Below, in pieces: positions 9,664 through 16,749 of a DNA stretch of 64,000 nucleotides (positions within the stretch are counted from its first letter, which is position 1; the number at the start of each line of letters is the position of its first letter). The translations under genes and the position numbers were made by a program. The stretch lies in NCBI GenBank assembly GCA_021740915.1, contig JAIOYW010000014.1, forward strand, positions 62,001 to 126,000, read 5' to 3'. This DNA comes from Ignavibacteriales bacterium (GTDB taxonomy: Bacteria > Bacteroidota > Ignavibacteria > Ignavibacteriales > Melioribacteraceae). Below the pieces are notes generated by a model. It was not told the DNA's origin and did not search any database. It saw only the letters and a program-made list of their open reading frames with translations.

Positions 9664-10047
9664 TCAGATCAGATATGTGCAGTTGAGGGTTATGATATCG
9701 GGAGAGTATAAAGAAAAATCCGGTTCCGGAGGAAAAAAATGGCACTTGTCAGAAACCATCAAGTCTGGAAGATTCTCAGTAATAATAACAGATTCGGAAG
9801 AGAAAAGTTTTTGTTCAAATTTAACTTCACCGATGAATGAATCATTCACTTTGATCAGTTTTATGTCATCGATACAGCAGCAGGAACAGCAGGAATTTTC
9901 AGGACAGCCGCATTTACCGTCTTCGCCGGCAGAGCGGAAAAGACTTACAGAACTAATTTCGCTTCCGCAGAAATGTGTTGTAATGGTAATTCCTGCCGTA
10001 GCAAAAAAATATATTAGTATAAATGACAACCGAAAAACTTTTTTCAT
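9664..10047 (-). CDS. HYC_CC_PP family Cys-rich exported protein
   Basis: The 127-residue protein has an N-terminal hydrophobic export signal, a THFCG motif (His25, Cys27, a variant of the family HYC motif) and a dense cysteine block, CGCPENSCCSCCC. Proteins of this type sit beside HMA proteins and TonB receptors in Bacteroidota and are presumed to bind metal. The function has not been proven and my recognition is by pattern only. The TTG start at 10083 is possible, but the ATG at 10047 begins the signal peptide. It is probably the first gene of the operon, with a 106-bp gap to the HMA gene. Confidence 0.75.
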   Translation of the reverse strand: MKKVFRLSFILIYFFATAGITITTHFCGSEISSVSLFRSAGEDGKCGCPENSCCSCCCIDDIKLIKVNDSFIGEVKFEQKLFSSESVIITENLPDLMVSDKCHFFPPEPDFSLYSPDIITLNCTYLI

Positions 10048-10160
10048 ACCTGTTATAATATAAAAAAGGATAAAAAGTTTCAATATCCGTTTATTTATTT
10101 AACTTAGATTAGCGCCGCGGCAACGTAAAAACGCTGAAGAGCTGATGCATAACAATATCT

Positions 10161-10931
10161 TTAAGCGGCGTTGTTATTAATTAACAGATTGTTTTTCTTT
10201 ATTCTTAATCCTGATTTTTTGTTAAAATAAATGGTGATAACAATAGTAGATGCAATAGTAACGGCTCTGAAAATATTCGTATAGATACCGCCCACGGCGT
10301 TGCTGCTCACATCAAACAGTACCCAGGATAAATTCATAAAAATATGCAGAAATATCGGCACCCATAAATTTTCATTCCACTCAATAAAAAGCCAGGCGAA
10401 CCAGACAGCGCCTATTGCAGTTATTAAAAAGACAGCTAAAATCTCCGCAATTGAAGACCCCTGATAGATATGCCCTAAGCCAAAGATCAAAGCCCCCAGT
10501 ATTGAAGCTGGAATAAATCCCCACCCGGCTTTCCTGAATAATAATCCGAATAAAAATCCGCGGAAGAAAATTTCCTCCATGAAGCCGGCTGCTAGGGTTT
10601 TGTGGATCAGGGAAGACAGGCTAAAATCGGGGTTAACTTTTCCGGCAAAAGCAGAACTGATCAGCATAGGCAGAACTGTTATGCCCGAAAAAACGAGACC
10701 AGTAAAAAACCCTTTTGTCAGACACATTTCTTTAGTAATATTCCTGAACCCGAATAGAAATCCAGTCAGGATTATTACTGGCGCAAGCCACCACGTATAG
10801 AAGTAGGCTATTTTGAAATAATCCGATGAAAAGGGTATTATTATTATTCCGGAAAGAATTCTGCTTCCGTACATCGCAATTAAAAATGTAACGATAATGA
10901 AAGCTGAAATGACTGTTTTATTTAATCTCAT
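10161..10931 (-). CDS. CPBP (CAAX protease/bacteriocin-processing) family membrane protease
   Basis: The 256-residue multi-spanning membrane protein carries the family motifs: EExxxR (Glu119, Glu120, Arg124 in GFMEEIFFRGF), FGLGHIYQ (His154) and HIFMNLSW (His196, Asn200). These are the metal and catalytic positions of type II CAAX prenyl endopeptidase relatives. The substrate is unknown; relatives process or confer resistance to peptides. It is on the same strand as the metal cluster upstream of it, but there is no tight coupling. Confidence 0.88.
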   Translation of the reverse strand: MRLNKTVISAFIIVTFLIAMYGSRILSGIIIIPFSSDYFKIAYFYTWWLAPVIILTGFLFGFRNITKEMCLTKGFFTGLVFSGITVLPMLISSAFAGKVNPDFSLSSLIHKTLAAGFMEEIFFRGFLFGLLFRKAGWGFIPASILGALIFGLGHIYQGSSIAEILAVFLITAIGAVWFAWLFIEWNENLWVPIFLHIFMNLSWVLFDVSSNAVGGIYTNIFRAVTIASTIVITIYFNKKSGLRIKKNNLLINNNAA

Positions 10932-11075
10932 GAATCATCAATTCCAACAATTTGAAGTATCTCTTTAGAATCAGCTTATAATTCTGTTTAACAGCCTTAC
11001 AACAATAATAAATGGAAACATCGATTCCTAAGAATAAAATCAGCGAGCGGATGTTTGGCCGGAATTTAACTCTGC

Positions 11076-11669
11076 CTATTTTACCGGTTGCCGAAGAATT
11101 GTTTTAAGTTTTTCCGGCGCTGTTTTGTTCGGGTCGGAGATATAAATTTCATGATGAAGCCCGTTTCTGGAAAGCCTGCGCTGCTCAATGAATTCATCCA
11201 TTAAACGAATCGTTTCAGGCTCATTTACGTATGGACCGGTATGCAGAATACTGACAATGTCACCTTCGTTTATAATTTCATAGAAGACCGAGCCAATAAA
11301 GGGGGATTTTTTGTCTGCGGCTGAAACTGCTTCAGCAACCATTTCTTCGCTGACAAAATCGGGCATCCGGATCAGCAGTTTCCATCGCCATTCCGAACGG
11401 GGTACTTCCAGTGCGGGTCGCTTATCATTAACCCACCACAATCCTTCAAGTTTTGGTACTCCGAAATCCATCTGGTTTGTTTTACAGATTTTTTTGATGC
11501 CGTAAGCAGCGGGGTAAATTGCCCCGGCTTTTTCAGAAAACTCTTTCCCTGCAGGTTCACCATTTCCGGAAATTGTGATATAAGGGACTTTACCGAAATT
11601 AACTATTTCCGGTTTATTTTTAGCTGTGTAATAATCTTTGCAAATCTTTGTGAGGTCAATTTTTTCCAT
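11076..11669 (-). CDS. GyrI-like small-molecule-binding domain protein
   Basis: The 197-residue protein contains a standalone GyrI-like fold: GKVPYITISGNGEPAGKEF, YGIKKICK, KLEGLWW, WRWKLLIRMP and VSILHTGPYVNEPETI. Such domains bind hydrophobic small molecules; standalone forms have been linked to drug binding or hydrolysis. No DNA-binding part is present. The first 22 codons and the start region recur almost unchanged at 23692-23759, on the other side of the 12-kb island, which makes this gene start one boundary of that island. Confidence 0.85.
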   Translation of the reverse strand: MEKIDLTKICKDYYTAKNKPEIVNFGKVPYITISGNGEPAGKEFSEKAGAIYPAAYGIKKICKTNQMDFGVPKLEGLWWVNDKRPALEVPRSEWRWKLLIRMPDFVSEEMVAEAVSAADKKSPFIGSVFYEIINEGDIVSILHTGPYVNEPETIRLMDEFIEQRRLSRNGLHHEIYISDPNKTAPEKLKTILRQPVK

Positions 11670-11671
11670 GA
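11604..11671. repeat. 68-bp direct repeat, left copy (GyrI-like gene start)
   Basis: This stretch matches 23692-23759 in 65 of 68 positions, same orientation. It covers the start codon and the first 22 codons of the GyrI-like gene. Together the two copies bracket about 12 kb. Weak similarity seems to extend a further 20-30 bp beyond the start codon (GAGAGAAT versus GAGGAGAAT). Confidence 0.9.
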
Positions 11672-12127
11672 GCCAAATTATTTATTGAGAGAATCAAATT
11701 CTTAAAATATAATATTTTCACAAATTTAGTGAAGTGAATAATAAGTAGAAGAATTAAAACGAACCTAAAATTGCAACATTCTCTATCATTACATTTAAAC
11801 TCGAATTGTTTATAAGATCTATGACGAATATTCTTCGGAATTAAACTACAGTCCTGGAATATTTTTAGTCTGTAAACAAAGAATTAGACAACAACATTCG
11901 TTATTTTTCCCTTATTTTTAACTTTAAATTATTGGTATTATTATCCTTGAAATATATTTTTTTAGATTTTGACCAAAACAAATATATTAAATAACTTGGA
12001 GTAATTAATTTTAGAGTAGGGTTGATCAAAAATAGAATTAATTAACTGCAAGGTGTGGATGAACCCGAAATGCTAAAAAAAATCCAGTCAATTTAAAGAT
12101 ACAGACCCAGTAAATTTTGGTTTATCA
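11672..12127. other. AT-rich intergenic region upstream of the sensor operon
   Basis: No coding potential is visible in 456 bp. It must hold the divergent promoters of the GyrI-like gene and the solute-binding-protein operon. I see no clear sigma54 (GG-N10-GC) element and no convincing TTTG/TAnnTTTG pair. AT-rich runs are abundant. Confidence 0.5.
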
Positions 12128-13462
12128 ATGAATACATTCAATTTCGCAAAGTATCAGACTCCTATTGTTTTCTTTCTTGTAATTTCTTCAATAGTAACTA
12201 TCGGGCTACTCTATTTCTCCCCTTTCAATTTTTACCCTAGTTCGGCAGAAAAAGAAAGTTTGGTTTATTTCGCCGAAAATATGACACCAGCGCATTATGA
12301 ATTGATAGATTTGTTTAACAGAAGGTTTAAAGGTAAAATAAAAGTCATGCCAGTTGATCTTCCTTACTCCAAATTCACAACAAACAGGCGCAAAGAATTG
12401 ATAAGTAGAATTCTTGGAAATCAAACGAGTAAAATAGATATTTTTGCAATCGATCATATTTGGATGCCACGCTTCTCAAAATGGGCTGAGCCCATGGATC
12501 AGTATTTCAATCAGGAAGAACTGTCAAAAATTCTGCATTCGGCAATCGGACTTTGCAAGTATAACAATGTTCTTTATGGAATGCCGTTTTTTCTTGATGT
12601 AGGAATATTGTACTACAGGCAGACAATGCTCAAAGCTGCGGGAGGAGTACCGCTCTTAGAAATGGTGGAGAAAGGGCTGACTTGGAATGAGATGATAGAA
12701 ATACAGTCCGAGTATTTTAACCGAAAGGAGATATACTCTTTCCAGGGCGCAAACTATGAAGGATTAATGTGTAATTTTCTAGAAATTATTAACTGGCCAG
12801 ATATAAATGGGAAATCATTTTTGGGAGGAGTTACAGCTGTAAATGAAACAAAAGTTGCTTTCAGATTTATCCATGATTTGATTTACAAACACCATGTCGC
12901 CGGAATAGAAGTGCTTGACTTCAATGAAAATGACAGTTTTAACCATGCATTACAAAATGGACTTCCTTTTTTCAGAGGATGGGCATCGGCCGCAAAAAGT
13001 CTTAGCCGGACGAATGATGGTAAAGCAGAAGTGGATGATCTAAGAATGGCTCCAATACCTAGTTCAATTCCAGGCAAATCTATGCCTGTACTCGGCGGTT
13101 GGAATCTTATGATTGCCAGTAATTCAAAGGTTAAAATTCAAGCCGCAGAATTCGTGAAATTTCTCATTTCAGATGAAGCACAGCAAATACTTTTTAAAAA
13201 GAATGGCTATTTGCCAGTTCTTACTGATTTTTATGATGAGAAAAGAGATACAACACGCCGGAAATATTTTCTAAGAACCCAGATCGAAAACTCAATCACC
13301 AGATTTGCACACCCAGATTATACAAAGATTTCTGATGCTCTGACCTCTAATCTTCATAATTATCTTTACAGGAAGGAAAGCCTTGATCATTCTGTATCAA
13401 ATTACTTAAGGAGCCTTCGCCTTACAGGTTTTTTCAAGTTAGAATCTGAGGATGAACCCTGA
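12128..13462 (+). CDS. Membrane-anchored extracellular solute-binding protein (family 1-like), sensor component
   Basis: The 444-residue protein has a single N-terminal hydrophobic segment (about 13-33) with no clear cleavage site, so it is probably tethered outside the inner membrane. The rest resembles family 1 solute-binding proteins of sugar ABC importers: DIFAIDHIWMPRFSKW, YGMPFFLDVGILYYR, LTWNEM, PVLGGWNLMIASNSK and AAEFVKFLISDEAQQ. No ABC permease or ATPase is nearby. Instead its stop (TGA, 13460-13462) overlaps by one base the start of a histidine kinase, so the two are translationally coupled. The inferred job is to bind a periplasmic ligand, probably a saccharide, and signal through the kinase. 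Confidence 0.85.
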   Translation: MNTFNFAKYQTPIVFFLVISSIVTIGLLYFSPFNFYPSSAEKESLVYFAENMTPAHYELIDLFNRRFKGKIKVMPVDLPYSKFTTNRRKELISRILGNQTSKIDIFAIDHIWMPRFSKWAEPMDQYFNQEELSKILHSAIGLCKYNNVLYGMPFFLDVGILYYRQTMLKAAGGVPLLEMVEKGLTWNEMIEIQSEYFNRKEIYSFQGANYEGLMCNFLEIINWPDINGKSFLGGVTAVNETKVAFRFIHDLIYKHHVAGIEVLDFNENDSFNHALQNGLPFFRGWASAAKSLSRTNDGKAEVDDLRMAPIPSSIPGKSMPVLGGWNLMIASNSKVKIQAAEFVKFLISDEAQQILFKKNGYLPVLTDFYDEKRDTTRRKYFLRTQIENSITRFAHPDYTKISDALTSNLHNYLYRKESLDHSVSNYLRSLRLTGFFKLESEDEP

Positions 13463-14919
13463 TGTTTGCTGCTGGCAGATTTGGACTTTTGCGTTTCCAA
13501 GTGTATCATTTTCTTATCCTGATCATTATTGTGATCATCTCACAACTTTTTCTGGCATTCATTAATGTTAGGTCAATGTCCGATTTATTTGATCAATCAA
13601 TGGAGATATACCGCAAAGATACTGCTGAAAGGCTCGCCGATCTCACCACCTTTGGACTGGAACTTCTTCTTCATCCTCATCAGGAAAAAATTGATACTCC
13701 CCAGCGCTTAAGAATTGAAGAGACCTTTGATTATATCTTAAAGCAGCAAAAAATGCTGAAAGACATTGACGATATTTGTCTTATATTTCAGTCTGAAGGA
13801 CAAATACACGATTTAGAGGACGGAGATCAAATTTTTAATTTTGTTAATGAGGGAATAGTACCGCAAAATACTGACAGGTATAAGAGGATTGAGGCCAAGC
13901 GGTACTTTAGGATTTCTTACAATGACCTATTTCGGAATGAAATGATCTGCAGTTATAAGGAAGGAACTCATATATTTCATGTATTTACTCCCTACAGGAT
14001 AAGAGGAGAAGTAATTGGAGCTGTTTACATGCAGATATCTCCCGATTTTTCCCAACTTGCGCTTACGATATACGATTCATTCGACAACAGTGGGGCATGG
14101 TTTGTTGTGATCACCTTGATAAGCCTTTTTGCAATGTTCTTTATAACATTTTATATTTCTAAGGAAAGAGATGATGCTAGAGAATTACTTTATCTCGAAA
14201 AAGAAAACATATTAAAGGAAAAAATAGGGAAACAAAAGGAAGCATCATTTACTCGGAGAATCTATCATGCCCATCATAAATCCGAAAAAGTGGTTGGCTT
14301 TATCAAAGAAGATCTTAGGAAACTTACACCTGGAAATCTTGAGGATACACGGTACAAACTTACCAAATATGTAAATTTTCTGGGAAGAATAATCTTTGAC
14401 ATGAAAACCCATAAGCCCCCGATAAATGTGATCCGAAATCCAGCATTTAATGTCGATCTCAATAATGTCATAAGTTTCCTTATCGACAATATGTTCCAAA
14501 GGGTTTATCGTGCCGGAAATAATTATTCATTTGTACTTGAACCTGATTCAGAAATTCCAATTTTGCATATAAACGAATTCGTGATCTGGGAAATATTAGA
14601 ACCATTGATCAAAAATGCGATTGACCATAATCCTGATCCAGGGTTAAAAATTTTTGTTAGAACTAAAAACATGAAGGATTCCATTATCATAGAAATTGAA
14701 GACAATGGGAAAGGTATAGCAGCTGAATTATTGGAGAAGGACAGTTCAGGAAGAAAGAAGATATTTTTAGAAAACACAAGTACAAGGGAACTGCAGCAAA
14801 AATCTGGCTATGGTTGCTATATTGCCTTTGAGAACTGTCGGCTGTGCGGTTTCACAATAAATGCTGAAAACACTGGAACAGGGGCTAAAATAACAATATC
14901 GACTAAACAATTGGGCTGA
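13462..14919 (+). CDS. Sensor histidine kinase
   Basis: The 485-residue protein has TM1 (about 15-35), a periplasmic domain of about 175 residues, TM2 (about 212-232), a helical linker and a catalytic domain. Candidate phospho-acceptors are His269, His271 and His272 in IYHAHHKSEK. The ATP-binding domain shows the N box PLIKNAIDHN (Asn385), G1 EDNGKGI (Asp414) and a G2-like SGYGCYIA. The dimerisation region is atypical, so the exact phospho-His is uncertain. The gene overlaps the solute-binding-protein gene by one base and is followed after 5 bp by the response-regulator gene. The periplasmic domain could read the loaded binding protein. Confidence 0.9.
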   Translation: MFAAGRFGLLRFQVYHFLILIIIVIISQLFLAFINVRSMSDLFDQSMEIYRKDTAERLADLTTFGLELLLHPHQEKIDTPQRLRIEETFDYILKQQKMLKDIDDICLIFQSEGQIHDLEDGDQIFNFVNEGIVPQNTDRYKRIEAKRYFRISYNDLFRNEMICSYKEGTHIFHVFTPYRIRGEVIGAVYMQISPDFSQLALTIYDSFDNSGAWFVVITLISLFAMFFITFYISKERDDARELLYLEKENILKEKIGKQKEASFTRRIYHAHHKSEKVVGFIKEDLRKLTPGNLEDTRYKLTKYVNFLGRIIFDMKTHKPPINVIRNPAFNVDLNNVISFLIDNMFQRVYRAGNNYSFVLEPDSEIPILHINEFVIWEILEPLIKNAIDHNPDPGLKIFVRTKNMKDSIIIEIEDNGKGIAAELLEKDSSGRKKIFLENTSTRELQQKSGYGCYIAFENCRLCGFTINAENTGTGAKITISTKQLG

Positions 14920-14924
14920 GTGGT

Positions 14925-16382
14925 TTGGAAATAATAAATGTATTATTGGTTGAAGACGAGGAATACGATGTCAGACGAATTGAAAACACACTGCATCCAT
15001 TCAGTGACAGGATTTGCATCAGAAATATCCTTTCGACTGGAGAGGACACGCTTGCGGCTCTGAATCAGGAACCGGAAAAGTATGATGTCATTATTTTAGA
15101 TTATCAAATATCAGGATCACTCCACGGAAAGGAATTGGTCTTAAAGATCAAAGCGATTGATGACACTCTTCAGGTAATAATAATTACGAAAATGACTTTA
15201 AATCAAACTGATCTTTCACTTGCAAACGAGATGCTGGAAAGTGGGGCATTTTGGTTCGGGACAAAAAACCCTTCTGATATTGAAGATTTTATTTATCATC
15301 CTACAGATTTTATCTTAGCCATCACTAATGCTGTGGAAAAAAGGAAACTTGAGCAGGCGAATAAAAGGATACTCAGGAAAAATGAAGCTTCTAACAGGCT
15401 ACTACAGAATAATATTCATTTTCTAATGAAAAAATGGTCGATTCTCGGCAATTCAGAAGAAACAAAGTTACTCCTTGATATTATTCAACGATATGCTTCA
15501 GCTGAGGCTAATCTCCTGATTACGGGAGAATCTGGGACTGGGAAGGAGCTTGTTGCCAGAAATATCCATTATCTAAGTGAAAGAAGATACGAAAATTTTA
15601 TTACTGTAAATTGTTCTGCAATTCCTACTGAATTAATGGAGAGTGAACTCTTTGGATATGAAAAGGGTTCCTTTACCGATGCAAGGCATGAGAAAATTGG
15701 GCTTTTTGAGCAGGCGCACATGGGTACTCTTTTTTTGGATGAGGTAGGAGATCTTCCACTAGGGTTGCAGGCAAAACTATTAAGAGTACTTGAAACTGGT
15801 GAAATTGATAAGATCGGCAGAAAAAAATCTTATAGCGTAAATGTCAGAGTGCTCTCCGCCACAAACAAGGATCTTCAGCAGATGATAACTGAAAAACAGT
15901 TCAGAGAAGATCTTTTTTACCGTCTGAATATCCTTAATATAAATATCTCCCCATTGCGTAAAAGAAAAACAGATATTCTATTTCTTTTAGGACATTATAT
16001 GGAAAAATATTCGGGAGAATTTCATACAAACATCCCATTAATCAATGAAGAGGGTAGGCAATGCCTCATCGAATATTCATGGCCTGGGAATGTCAGACAT
16101 CTCAAGAATTTTGTGCAACGAATCCTTCTGATGAATCTAAAAGAAGCAGGTCGGGATTCTATTCGTCAGTGTATTGAAATTTGGGATCATGATCAACGGC
16201 CTGATTTATTCACAAAAGCTCCTCAGATTGTCAAACCACTTTGGCAAGCTGAATTTGAATTCCGAAAGAATTACTGTGAGTATGTGAGGACGAATTCAAA
16301 GAATGATGCAGAAGCTGCTGTAAAGTTAGGAATGGCCCGTTCGAATTTTCATAGATTACTTAAGGAACTTGGACTAAAATAA
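14925..16382 (+). CDS. Sigma54-dependent response regulator (REC-AAA+-Fis, NtrC type)
   Basis: The receiver domain has the acidic pair Glu10/Asp11, phospho-acceptor Asp59 (IILDYQ) and Lys114. The AAA+ domain has Walker A GESGTGKE (201-208), the sigma54-contact loop GSFTDA (248-253, canonical GAFTGA) and Walker B LFLDEVGD. A Fis-type helix-turn-helix lies at the C-terminus (EAAVKLGMARSNFHRLLKEL). The start is a TTG 5 bp after the kinase stop; translation from it begins directly with the receiver beta-1 strand. It should activate a sigma54 promoter, and one candidate lies at 16605-16620 before the TonB receptor gene. Confidence 0.92.
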   Translation: MEIINVLLVEDEEYDVRRIENTLHPFSDRICIRNILSTGEDTLAALNQEPEKYDVIILDYQISGSLHGKELVLKIKAIDDTLQVIIITKMTLNQTDLSLANEMLESGAFWFGTKNPSDIEDFIYHPTDFILAITNAVEKRKLEQANKRILRKNEASNRLLQNNIHFLMKKWSILGNSEETKLLLDIIQRYASAEANLLITGESGTGKELVARNIHYLSERRYENFITVNCSAIPTELMESELFGYEKGSFTDARHEKIGLFEQAHMGTLFLDEVGDLPLGLQAKLLRVLETGEIDKIGRKKSYSVNVRVLSATNKDLQQMITEKQFREDLFYRLNILNINISPLRKRKTDILFLLGHYMEKYSGEFHTNIPLINEEGRQCLIEYSWPGNVRHLKNFVQRILLMNLKEAGRDSIRQCIEIWDHDQRPDLFTKAPQIVKPLWQAEFEFRKNYCEYVRTNSKNDAEAAVKLGMARSNFHRLLKELGLK

Positions 16383-16393
16383 TCCCGCGATAT

Positions 16394-16448
16394 TGTTATC
16401 ATTTCTATAACATCGTAATAATTCTGATAACACAAATTATTCTATCAG
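16394..16448. promoter_or_regulatory. Candidate enhancer (activator-binding) palindromes
   Basis: Inverted repeat TGTTAT-N7-ATAACA (16394-16412). TGTTATCA (16394-16401) is also the reverse complement of TGATAACA (16425-16432), and CTGATA (16424-16429) pairs with TATCAG (16443-16448). They lie about 160-210 bp upstream of the sigma54-like promoter, a usual distance for NtrC-type activator sites. Confidence 0.5.
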
Positions 16449-16604
16449 GTTTAAATAATGTTTAATAGCTTTACATATCGAATACTGTCACAATTTTCCG
16501 ATTGATAAGGCCTTGTTCAGATAAACAGAACAGGGTTGATAATTCAGTCTATTAGATATTTTTTCGAAATTATAACTAAGGTTCAGATACTTTCTGGATT
16601 TCTC

Positions 16605-16620
16605 TGGTACAACTTTTGAA
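16605..16620 (+). promoter_or_regulatory. Candidate sigma54 (-24/-12) promoter
   Basis: TGGTACAACTTTTGAA fits TGGCACG-N4-TTGCW with the correct spacing. The -24 GG is intact; the -12 GC reads GA, which weakens the call. Transcription would start near 16631, about 119 bases before the TonB receptor ATG. An NtrC-type activator gene lies immediately upstream. Confidence 0.5.
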
Positions 16621-16749
16621 TAAAAGGGATAATGAAGTTTTGCACTCAGGGGATTGCATCCATCGACATATAGTAATTTGTGTCGTCTTCCCACGCCCAA
16701 CTTCATTCTTTGATTAAAAGTTCATTTTATTCATAACACAGGGATCTTT

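Larger units (their letters stand above)
16383..16749. other. Regulatory intergenic region of the TonB-receptor operon
   Basis: This 367-bp non-coding stretch holds, in order: palindromic sequences (16394-16448), a hairpin CCTTGTTC/GAACAGGG (16511-16518 with 16528-16535, one wobble pair) and a sigma54-like promoter (16605-16620), then a leader of about 120 bases. A 72-codon open frame on the minus strand here has no recognisable features and is judged spurious. Confidence 0.6.

Noticed and set aside
12128..13462. Solute-binding protein as part of a normal sugar ABC importer
   Set aside because: No permease or ATPase gene lies in or next to the operon; the protein has an uncleaved-looking anchor and is coupled to a histidine kinase gene.
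16488..16706. 72-codon minus-strand frame in the sigma54 promoter region
   Set aside because: No ribosome site, no recognisable motifs, and it overlaps the best regulatory elements of the TonB receptor gene.
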